A stretch of DNA of 64,000 nt from Thiohalomonas sp041685045. Lineage in GTDB: Bacteria > Pseudomonadota > Gammaproteobacteria > Thiohalomonadales > Thiohalomonadaceae. Both the position numbers and the translations under genes were made by a program. The stretch lies in NCBI GenBank assembly GCA_041685045.1, contig JAWLGP010000004.1, forward strand, positions 136,160 to 200,159. Direction: 5' to 3'. The stretch's first letter is position 1, and every line of letters begins with the position of its first letter. The notes beneath the pieces are model-generated. The model made no database searches. It had not been told where the DNA came from and worked only from the letters and a program-made list of their open reading frames with translations. Below are positions 44,083-51,631 of this stretch, one piece after another.

Positions 44083-45132
44083 TCAACCGTCCTTGCCCCT
44101 TTTCAAAGACAACGCCTCACGCACTGCGCGACCGAACACCCGTTCCCTTCGGCGCCGCTCGTGCTCCGCAACGTGATGGCGTTCCTCGGCGCGAAGTCTC
44201 AGATAGTGACTCCACTCGTCAGGAGCGATCTCGCCCTCTTCGACCGCGCGCCTTACCGCGCACCCCGGCTCCTCCGTATGGGAGCAGTCGGCAAATCGGC
44301 ACGCGCGGGCGAACTCGTTGATGAGACGGAACTGTCGTTCCACGCCGCCTTCGCCCGCCAGGCCCACTTCCCGCATGCCCGGAACGTCAATGATGCAGGC
44401 GCCTCCGGGCAAGGGGATAAGTGAGCGGGATGTGGTGGTATGCCGGCCCTTGCAGTCGCGCCGGGTTGCGCCCGTGGACTGCACAAGGGTACCCGCAAGG
44501 TTGTTAACCACTGTGGACTTGCCGACACCGGACGAGCCCACAACGACCAGCGTCGTGCCGGAACCGAGCCAAACGGACAGACGCTCCGCGAGCGGCTCCT
44601 GCAACGCATCCACCGCCAGCACCTCGGCGCCTTCCGGCAGGCGTTCGCGTACCGCCGCCAGCATCGGCGCCGGGTCAGTGCAAAGATCCGCTTTGGTCAG
44701 CAACACCAACGGCGTAACCTCCGCCTGGGCCGCGATCACCAGGTAGCGCTCGATGCGGTGAAGATTGAACTCCGCATCCAGGCCGCTGACGACGACCATC
44801 AAATCGATGTTCGCGGCAATAGCCTGGGTGTCGTGGCTGCCGGCAACACGCCGAGCGATCACCGTGCGGGGAGCCAGCCGTGCCACGATGACCATGGCAT
44901 CGGCTGCAAGCAACACCCAGTCGCCCACGGTCGGCGGTGCTTCGTTTCCAACGCGGTAGCGGCCCGCCAGACTGACGCCTACCGGCCCCTCGCCGAGATC
45001 GATGCGAAAGCGCTCCCGCTCGACGCCGACGACGCGTGCGGGGCGAACGGCCACGAGCTGCTCCAGGGGAATTTGGGCAAGAAAATGGTTGTGCCAGCCC
45101 AGAGGCAGAAGCCGGGAGAAGTCCGGAAACAT
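44083..45132 (-). CDS. rsgA: Ribosome small-subunit GTPase RsgA
   Basis: 349 residues of the circularly permuted GTPase family, with an N-terminal OB-like part, G4 motif VLLTKADLC, G1 VVVGSSGVGKSTVVNNLAG, and G3 DVPGM. The C-terminal zinc-binding segment is CRFADCSHTEEPGCAVRRAV. RsgA promotes late maturation of the 30S subunit. ATG 45132 has a GAGGATGACAG leader. The protein is complete. Confidence 0.93.
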   Translation of the reverse strand: MFPDFSRLLPLGWHNHFLAQIPLEQLVAVRPARVVGVERERFRIDLGEGPVGVSLAGRYRVGNEAPPTVGDWVLLAADAMVIVARLAPRTVIARRVAGSHDTQAIAANIDLMVVVSGLDAEFNLHRIERYLVIAAQAEVTPLVLLTKADLCTDPAPMLAAVRERLPEGAEVLAVDALQEPLAERLSVWLGSGTTLVVVGSSGVGKSTVVNNLAGTLVQSTGATRRDCKGRHTTTSRSLIPLPGGACIIDVPGMREVGLAGEGGVERQFRLINEFARACRFADCSHTEEPGCAVRRAVEEGEIAPDEWSHYLRLRAEERHHVAEHERRRRERVFGRAVREALSLKRGKDG

Positions 45133-45636
45133 GCTGTCATCCTCTTAACGAACCCATCGGGTGTGAAGGCGCAAGCAAGCGCCGCCACGTTCAGACGGAA
45201 TACCCGTTGAGATTGGCCGAACCCGCAGCTTAACGGCGCTGCAGGCCGGCGCGGATGACAAGGACCATCCAGCCTCCGGCAAGAGAAATGCGTTTGATTC
45301 GATTGGATGTTACACCAAAACCGCGATATGCACCGACTCGGTGGCGAGCGCTGACGAAATCCCCCCGACAAGCTACCTTTGCACCTCCTCGGCCGGTGCC
45401 AAGTCGAAATACCGGGGCTCTACCGGAAACGGGACTCTATTTGGATGTGGTCGGTGCGGACGTATCGCAATTGCCGAGCAATTCTGTAAGGTTTTGGTCC
45501 GGCCACAATAAGGAGAAAAGGAGCGGGTATTTTGCGAATTGGCCATCAATTGTTACCGCCATTGCCGAGAGTTGATCTAATATTCCCTCCCTCACGAACC
45601 ACCTTCCCCAAGAAGGCACTGAATCCTACGGAGAAA
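45133..45636. other. Intergenic region, 504 bp
   Basis: Divergent region between rsgA and the coiled-coil protein gene. A 106-codon open frame on the plus strand has unconvincing composition. I see no RNA gene or clear operator; the closely spaced GCAATT copies near 45466 are too short to interpret. Confidence 0.5.
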
Positions 45637-46407
45637 ATGTTGACCGAAGATCTAGAAATTAAGCTTAACGTGTGGAAAGAACTCGCAATCAGCAAGCAGA
45701 TGTTGATTCGGGCCGCAACGGATGCCCTGAAGCTGGACCCGGACACCTCCCCGGAAGAACTCAAGCTGGCCCTGGAAGCAGCCATCGACCGCGCCGCCCA
45801 AGCGGATACCGACGTTGGCAAGGCCAAGGACGAAGCCAAGCAGGCCATTGCGGCCATGGAAAAGAAGCTCACGGACTGCCAGAAGTCCATGAGTGTCGCT
45901 GAAGCCGCCCGCGCAGAGGCGCTCGCAACCCAGGAAACGCTTCAACAGAAGGTCATCAACGGTCGCGAGAGTGCGGCCAGAGAGTTGAACGAGTGTAAGC
46001 AGCGCCTGGCGGAAAAGGAACGGGCACTCAAGGCCATCAACACCGCCCTGTCCGATACGCCGGAAAACGTGCTGAAGGCGCTGAAGACGCTGAAACGGCA
46101 GAAGATCGAAGAGTCCGATGCGCGCAAGCAGGCGGAAAAAGACGCCGCGGCCCTACGCAAGGACAAGAAGAAGCTGGAGCAGGACCTCAAGGACGTGCAA
46201 GCCGCACAGGAGAGCGCCATGGAACTGGCTGCACGCTACCGTGAACTGCACGCCTTGTGCGAAACACAGCGCACCCAGCTTGAACCGTTGGTCGAGGACA
46301 AGGATGGACTACCCGTGGTGCCGAATCTGGACCAGAACCTGCTCGAGAGCATAGAGAAGGCCGGAGCGGCGGAGGAGAAGAAACCTCGCGCCAAAGCCAA
46401 GCGCTGA
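45637..46407 (+). CDS. Coiled-coil protein of unknown function
   Basis: 256 residues from ATG 45637, preceded by ACGGAGAAA. After MLTEDLEIKLNVWKELAISK and a short helical domain (residues 1-60) a long charged coiled coil runs from about 60 to 220 (LAEKERALKAINTALSDTPE, KQAEKDAAALRKDKKKLEQD). The C-terminus is Lys/Ala-rich (EEKKPRAKAKR). No signal peptide. It could be a structural or scaffold protein; no family is recognised. The diguanylate cyclase gene lies convergent to it. Confidence 0.7.
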   Translation: MLTEDLEIKLNVWKELAISKQMLIRAATDALKLDPDTSPEELKLALEAAIDRAAQADTDVGKAKDEAKQAIAAMEKKLTDCQKSMSVAEAARAEALATQETLQQKVINGRESAARELNECKQRLAEKERALKAINTALSDTPENVLKALKTLKRQKIEESDARKQAEKDAAALRKDKKKLEQDLKDVQAAQESAMELAARYRELHALCETQRTQLEPLVEDKDGLPVVPNLDQNLLESIEKAGAAEEKKPRAKAKR

Positions 46408-46427
46408 GGCGAAGCGAGAGTGTGACG

Positions 46428-46454
46428 GAGGGCCTGGGCGTAGACCGGGCCCTC
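46428..46454. terminator. Hairpin between convergent genes
   Basis: GAGGGCC at 46428-46434 pairs with GGCCCTC at 46448-46454 in the 94-bp gap between the coiled-coil gene and the diguanylate cyclase gene. There is no U-tract in either direction, so it is only a candidate. Confidence 0.3.
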
Positions 46455-46501
46455 AATACCCCCTGTCGACAACGATGTGCAAGGGCGGAGTCACGTGTGG
46501 G

Positions 46502-48481
46502 TCAACTTACCGGGGTATCGGAAACGACCCGGTTGCGGCCCGATTCTTTTGCCTGATACAGGGCCCGGTCGGCGCGACCGAGTAGCGCATCGATATCCTT
46601 GTCGGCCGCCTCCAGGCTCGCCACGCCAACGGAGGTGGTGAAGCGCACGGATGGATCCGGCTCCAGGTCGACCCGCGCGGCCTCGACCGCTCGCCGAACC
46701 CGTTCAGCAACCTCCACCGCCCTCTCCGCCGGAGTCTGCGGGAGCAGAATGGCGAACTCCTCCCCCCCCAGCCGACCGACCGTATCCTCCTCACGCAAGG
46801 TCGCATGACAGACCTGCACGAGCATTTGCAACGCCAGGTCTCCCACGTGATGACCATGTCGGTCGTTGACCTTCTTGAAGTGGTCCAGATCGAGAGCAAG
46901 CACCGACAAGCTGCCGCCGTAGCGGCGGACCCGTACGATCTCCTGTCTGGCGAGTTCCAGGAAACGCCGGCGGTTGGCGCATCCGGTCAATGGGTCGGTG
47001 CTGGCCTCGCGAGCTAACCGCCACTCCAGTTCCTTGCGGTCGGTAATGTCCTGGATGACGCCCAGCAGCTCGAGCGGGGCATGTGCCGTCAGGTCCTGAA
47101 TGGTCCCAATCAGCCGCGGTTGTCCGGCCACATCGGCGCGCAGCGCCGTGCCCATCCCATGTACCACCCGGACGCTGCCTCCGGGCAGGACCACACGATA
47201 TTCGAGATCGAAACTGTGTCCCTGTCGCGCCTGGCGGATGTGTTCGCCAACCATTTCCCGGTCATCGGGATGGATCACGAGGAAGAAAGTGTCGTCGCTG
47301 GGCGCCAATGCGTGCGGTTCGTAACCGAGAATTCGGTAAGTCTCGTCGGACCAACGCATATCACCCGACGCCACGTCCCATTCCCAATGGCCGAGGTGGG
47401 CGATGGCCTGGGCGATCTTCAGACTGAACTCACTTTTTCGAAGCGCGGCTTCTGTCTCTTTCAACCGGTGGAAACTGCGTGCGTTTTCGATGGCGAGTCC
47501 GCAGACGTCGGCAACGGAAAGCGCGAGGTTGAGGTAGCGTTCGCGGAACTCGGGAAAGGCGAGCCGATCGACGATGACCACCGCCAACAGCTCCCTGCTC
47601 CGCCCGATACGCAGGAGAAAGCCGCTTCCGGATGCGGTCCACGCCCAATCTTCCTTGAGCGCGGCCAATTGTGCCGCAAGTGCCTGCGGAAGCGCGTCGA
47701 TGGCCTGGGCTGTGCCTTCGGCGAAGCGCACAAGGAAGAGGTCCTGTGGCGCGAACAACATCCGGAACAGATCCTCGATGGCGGCGACGGTCTCCGCTTC
47801 GTCCTTGAGCTGGGCCAACTGCCCGAGAACGTCCATCGCGGCCGTCAGGTCGGCCACGGCCCGGGAGTGGTCGCGATCCCGCTCGCGCGCCTCGCGGTGC
47901 GCTTCCTCGAGGCGCCACTCGGCAACCCATCGACCGAGCAGCAAACGCGTGTAGTCGATGCCGACCGCAGTGCGGCCAGCGGGCAGGTCGAGTGTCGCGG
48001 CCAGTTCGACGAGCAGGCGATCGGCATCGGGAACGACGCCAGTATCCAGCAGCTCCAGCGAGCGGGCAAAGCCGTGAAAGAAATCCGGCGCAGTGGTTGC
48101 GTCGAATCCCATCTCGGCCACCTTCCTGCGCCAGTCGCGAAGCCAGCCCGGCGTGATCAGGTAGGCGCCCCGCCCGATTGCCTCGGCAACCGGCGTCGCC
48201 CCGGCCACAAGATGAAAACAGTTTTCCTGGAGCCGCCGCCGCACAGGCGGCCAGTCGTTCGGTGGTGCCTCCAGGCCGTGCAGGCACGCGCGCCCGAGCA
48301 CGGCAACCGCCGTGCAGTCGGCGGGGACCAGTGGACGCAGTTCATCCCAATTCGTGGGCGGGTGGCCACACCGGGCGGGAAACGCGGCGACGCTGACATC
48401 GCCCCACCCTTCCGCGGCGACCGCCGCCTCTATCTCCGGAAGGAAGTTGCCGCAGCACAGCAGGCAGAGCTTCCCGGTCAT
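46502..48481 (-). CDS. DUF1638-GAF-PAS-GGDEF diguanylate cyclase
   Basis: 659 residues from the ATG at 48481. Residues 1-200 are a DUF1638 domain (LCLLCCGNFLPEIEAAVAAE, NCFHLVAGATPV, AYLITPGWLRDW, ELLDTGVVPD), a domain otherwise found beside corrinoid methyltransferase genes. A GAF-like part (about 230-345), a PAS_3 domain (about 365-480; GHWEWDVASGDMRWSDETYR) and a GGDEF domain follow. The catalytic GGEEF is at about 572-576 and an inhibitory RxxD site (REED) precedes it with correct spacing, so it should make c-di-GMP with product control. It overlaps the URO-D gene stop by 4 bp and is the last gene of the operon. Confidence 0.9.
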   Translation of the reverse strand: MTGKLCLLCCGNFLPEIEAAVAAEGWGDVSVAAFPARCGHPPTNWDELRPLVPADCTAVAVLGRACLHGLEAPPNDWPPVRRRLQENCFHLVAGATPVAEAIGRGAYLITPGWLRDWRRKVAEMGFDATTAPDFFHGFARSLELLDTGVVPDADRLLVELAATLDLPAGRTAVGIDYTRLLLGRWVAEWRLEEAHREARERDRDHSRAVADLTAAMDVLGQLAQLKDEAETVAAIEDLFRMLFAPQDLFLVRFAEGTAQAIDALPQALAAQLAALKEDWAWTASGSGFLLRIGRSRELLAVVIVDRLAFPEFRERYLNLALSVADVCGLAIENARSFHRLKETEAALRKSEFSLKIAQAIAHLGHWEWDVASGDMRWSDETYRILGYEPHALAPSDDTFFLVIHPDDREMVGEHIRQARQGHSFDLEYRVVLPGGSVRVVHGMGTALRADVAGQPRLIGTIQDLTAHAPLELLGVIQDITDRKELEWRLAREASTDPLTGCANRRRFLELARQEIVRVRRYGGSLSVLALDLDHFKKVNDRHGHHVGDLALQMLVQVCHATLREEDTVGRLGGEEFAILLPQTPAERAVEVAERVRRAVEAARVDLEPDPSVRFTTSVGVASLEAADKDIDALLGRADRALYQAKESGRNRVVSDTPVS

Positions 48482-49533
48482 GCGCCCGCTCCCGCCTGTC
48501 CCACCCAATCCAGCGGATAGCGCCCCCAGCGGTCAACGGCATCCCTGATCGCCAGCAACACCCGGTCCGGCACTTGCCAGGGGATCTCGCCGTGATTGTC
48601 GGCGAGCACGAATCCGCCACCTCGCCCGGCCTTGGCGATCGCCCGCTTCACCTCCTCCTCGGCCTGCTCCTCGCTCCAGTTACGCATCGCAATCCCGTTC
48701 AAGTTGCCGATCAGCGTGAGACGATCCCCGACGGCGGCCTTCCAGTCGGCGAGGTCTTCAAGGGTACTGACCGCGATCGCCGCTGCACCGGTGGCGACGA
48801 AATCTTCGGCAATGGCCAGACCGCGGCCGGAAGCGAGGTGGACGGCGGCCGAACCGTTGATCCGGGCCAGGGTTTCACGCGCTACCGGATGGCCGGTTCG
48901 CAGGTAAAGGTCGCGCGGAATGGTGGTGGTCGAAGCCATGGGATCGGCGTAGCCAATGGCCGTAGCGCCAGCCTCCAGTTGGGCGTTGGCCCACTCGACG
49001 CAGAACTGTTGGTTGACCGCCATCAGGCGGGAAAACCGATCGGGCTGCTCGTAAATCAACTCAATGTAATGCGCAAATCCCAACTGCATGATCGGCAGCG
49101 AAAATGGCGAGGTGACACTGCCGATGATCGGCACCGAATCACCCACCTGTGCCTTCAGTCGACGAATGGTCTCCAGTCCCCGGAGCAGCCCGGCGGACTC
49201 CTCGACCCGCGGCGGCACGAGCCGGTCGATCGCCTCGATACGGTCGATGACCGGGGCACCGGCGTTCGGCGGTCCATCCTCGATAAACACCGTTTCCCCG
49301 CCGAATGCCTCCAGCTCGAGAGCGGCGTAATAGGCGGGGTCGAGGCAGTCGCTGCGATATTTTTCCAACAGGCGCAGCTGTCCCTCGACCACGTATTCGG
49401 CACGGGAAAAGTAATCCCGTATGCTCAGGCCCAGTTCCCGGGCGCCGTGCAGGGTGGTAAGAATGAACACCGGCACCCGGTCGGGCTCCCGATGCTCCAT
49501 GGCGGTCAGAACCCTCTCCATCGAGGTTTTCAT
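48478..49533 (-). CDS. URO-D-family (MtaA/MtbA-like) methyltransferase homologue
   Basis: 351 residues of the uroporphyrinogen-decarboxylase fold, the family of methylcobalamin:CoM-type methyltransferases. Visible parts are TAMEHREPDRVPVF, IIGSVTSPFSLPIMQLGF, ATAIGYADPMASTTTIP and LIGNLNG. The zinc ligands of MtaA/MtbA (His-x-Cys and a C-terminal Cys) appear altered: VHLASGRG keeps H232 but has Ala for Cys, and the C-terminal region reads LADNHGEIPWQ with H314. It may therefore be an atypical methyltransferase or a different activity. It overlaps the corrinoid-protein gene and the DUF1638 gene by 4 bp each. Confidence 0.85.
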   Translation of the reverse strand: MKTSMERVLTAMEHREPDRVPVFILTTLHGARELGLSIRDYFSRAEYVVEGQLRLLEKYRSDCLDPAYYAALELEAFGGETVFIEDGPPNAGAPVIDRIEAIDRLVPPRVEESAGLLRGLETIRRLKAQVGDSVPIIGSVTSPFSLPIMQLGFAHYIELIYEQPDRFSRLMAVNQQFCVEWANAQLEAGATAIGYADPMASTTTIPRDLYLRTGHPVARETLARINGSAAVHLASGRGLAIAEDFVATGAAAIAVSTLEDLADWKAAVGDRLTLIGNLNGIAMRNWSEEQAEEEVKRAIAKAGRGGGFVLADNHGEIPWQVPDRVLLAIRDAVDRWGRYPLDWVGQAGAGA

Positions 49534-50153
49534 GCCATCTCCTCCATCCACTGCCGAACGATCGCCACAGCGTCGGTCGCGCTTTGCCCCATGGCATCCG
49601 CGCCAACCTCGCGCCACAACTGGGGATCAAACAGGAACGGTGCACCGCCCACGGCGATACGCACTTCGTGTCCCTTCTCCGCGAGCGCGGAGCGAACGGC
49701 CTTGATCTTGAGGGCGGCAGGCAGCATCAGGACCGATATCAGCAGGATCTTGGTGTCGTCGGCCACTACCCGCTCGACCAGTTGCTCAACGTCCATCCGT
49801 CCATAGTCGCGGATATCGAACCCGCTGGCCTGCATTACGGCCAGCACTATGCGCTGGCCGAGCAGGTGGTAGTCGTTCAGAACGACGATGGCATGGGGGG
49901 GGTGGTGCCGACGTTCGGGGGCAGCCGGCGGAAGCACGCGCCGCACCAACTGCTCACAGATGCGGCTCGCCATATAGATCTGCGAGAGGGCCGCGGTGCC
50001 GGCGCTCCAGTCGTCCCCCAGTTGCTGCAACGCCGGGACGATCAGCTGCTCGGCGACCTGAATGGGGGAATGCTGGCGGAGGGCTTGCTGGAAAATCGCT
50101 TCGACCCGGGCGCGGTCGACGGATTCCAACGCCTGGGCCAGTTCATTCGTCAT
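49530..50153 (-). CDS. Corrinoid (B12)-binding protein, MtaC/MtbC-like
   Basis: 207 residues. The N-terminal helical cap (B12-binding_2 type; LGDDWSAGTAALSQIYMASR) is followed by a Rossmann-like B12 domain with the full base-off signature: NDYHLLG (DxHxxG; H96 as lower axial ligand), LLISVLMLPA (SxL) and AVGGAPF (GG). It should carry a methyl-accepting cobalamin. It is the first gene of a three-gene operon with the URO-D homologue and the DUF1638 diguanylate cyclase. No substrate-specific methyltransferase (MtaB/MtbB type) or RamA-type activator lies nearby. Confidence 0.9.
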   Translation of the reverse strand: MTNELAQALESVDRARVEAIFQQALRQHSPIQVAEQLIVPALQQLGDDWSAGTAALSQIYMASRICEQLVRRVLPPAAPERRHHPPHAIVVLNDYHLLGQRIVLAVMQASGFDIRDYGRMDVEQLVERVVADDTKILLISVLMLPAALKIKAVRSALAEKGHEVRIAVGGAPFLFDPQLWREVGADAMGQSATDAVAIVRQWMEEMA

Positions 50154-50415
50154 TGGATCCTGTACGCCTGTTCAAAAGCCCCAGCTCCCCAAGAAGGGGA
50201 ATTCATCACATCTTGACCCGAGGCACCGCCGAAGGTTCATTGCCGAGGGCGCACCACGGCTACGCGAAACCGATGTTTTTTTGTCAGAAGGCAGGACCGC
50301 CCGGGTGTGGCAACTTTGAAGGTCTCGGCATGGCACCGCACCGACTGGCTGACTGATGCCCCGTTCAGGTGCGCCTGCCAGTGCTGCCTTGTCAGGTAAG
50401 CGCCGATGTCCCCTG

Positions 50416-50847
50416 TCAGCCCGAGAGCGCCGCCTGTCCGATCAACAACAGTAACGGAAACGGCAAAGCAAGCAGCAGCGCCTTTGCGCGGCGTTGGGAT
50501 ACCCCCTCGAGCAGGCCCAGGTTGGGAAAGTGGGCGAGCGGCAAATAGAGCAAGCCACCGAACAGAGCCACATCGAAAAACGACCGCAGGCCAAGCTGCG
50601 CAACCAGGAACAGCGCCAGCCACAACAGCACAATTTCCAGAAGCCCCGCGGGGATCAGCAACAGAGGCCGGTATCGGCTCGGGCGTAACAGCCGCAACAG
50701 GCCCCACTTCACGCCACCGGCGAGGGTGGCGACTGCCAGTGCCGCCAGCCCAGCCACGATAAACATCTCGATACCGCCGTGGGCGTGTGCCGCCCCCGGC
50801 ACCGACAGCAGCGAGGCGGCGCACAACAGCCGATTCTTTTTAGACAC
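50416..50847 (-). CDS. Small multi-pass membrane protein with signal peptide
   Basis: 143 residues from GTG 50847, with AGGAGG 11 bases upstream. The N-terminus (KKNRLLCAASLLSVPGAAHA) looks like a signal peptide ending before HGGIEM. About four helices follow (FIVAGLAALAVATLAGGVKW, PLLLIPAGLLEIVLLWLALF, LLALPFPLLLLIGQAAL). Not recognised. The HGG just after the cleavage site could bind metal, but there is no other support. Confidence 0.7.
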   Translation of the reverse strand: MSKKNRLLCAASLLSVPGAAHAHGGIEMFIVAGLAALAVATLAGGVKWGLLRLLRPSRYRPLLLIPAGLLEIVLLWLALFLVAQLGLRSFFDVALFGGLLYLPLAHFPNLGLLEGVSQRRAKALLLALPFPLLLLIGQAALSG

Positions 50848-51013
50848 AACGCGGACTCCCTCCTGGAACGAGGCTCCACTATAAGGCACCGCAGTGATTG
50901 GGCGCGCGATCTCAACATCGGAGCAGCGGTATAGCAATAGTGGTCTATAGGAAATAGCGAGAACTTGGCCCCGGAAAGGGCTCCTCTGACCGCATCACTT
51001 GGGAGGGACAAGG

Positions 51014-51631
51014 ATGGCTCAACGCACTCGCCTGCTCGGCTTCATTTCCGGGATAGCCCTTGCCGGCGTCGCAGCCCGGTTCGCGGCTTATCGACAAGGT
51101 CGCAGGCTGCCCCCGCTACAACCGGCTGGTGAGCCAAGTCTGGCACGTACCCGCGTGCTCGAGCGTGGCGCCCGCCTCTTCCAGTCACAGGCGCCGCTGA
51201 AGGACTTCGACGTATATGTGGTTGGGTTTCATCCCCATCGAGACGAACCGGAGCGACAATGGGAGGCGCACCACTACTGCCGCGAAGTCAGCGAGGATTT
51301 CACGGAATGCGTGCTCTTTGACGACAACGGGCCGCAGGCAAACCTGCTCGGCATCGAGTACATCATTTCCGAACACCTGTTCGAGCAGCTGCCCGCCGAC
51401 GAACGCCGCAACTGGCACGCGCACAGCGGTGAGATCCTGTCTGTCCAGCTCATCGCCCCCGGTCTGCCTGAAGCCGCGGAACACGCGTTCATGCGAAAAA
51501 TGCTCAACGGCTACGGCAAGACCTGGTTGGCAACACCTATTTCCAACATTATTCCTGCCGGGTCCAGCCCCAGTCATCGAATACCACGTACAGCGCCGGG
51601 ATCACCAACAGAACCAGAACGGTTGCAGTGA
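51014..51631 (+). pseudogene. Truncated OBAP-family (DUF1264) gene
   Basis: The first about 170 codons match bacterial oil-body-associated-protein homologues: ERGARLFQSQAPLKDFDVYV, EAHHYCREVSEDFTECVLFD, LGIEYIISEHLFEQLPADER and LIAPGLPEAAEHAFMRKMLN followed by YGKTW. In homologues YGKTW is followed by a further conserved stretch of about 80 residues (HTWHTD...LPLG). Here the frame instead runs into the antisense of the RND gene end and stops at 51631. The break lies near 51528, beside the RND stop codon at 51549. It is probably a deletion remnant, although a shorter product may still be made. Confidence 0.75.

Noticed and set aside
45255..45575. 106-codon plus-strand open frame upstream of the coiled-coil gene
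   Set aside because: No ribosome-binding site, Arg/Pro-rich composition like GC-driven noise, and no recognisable motif.
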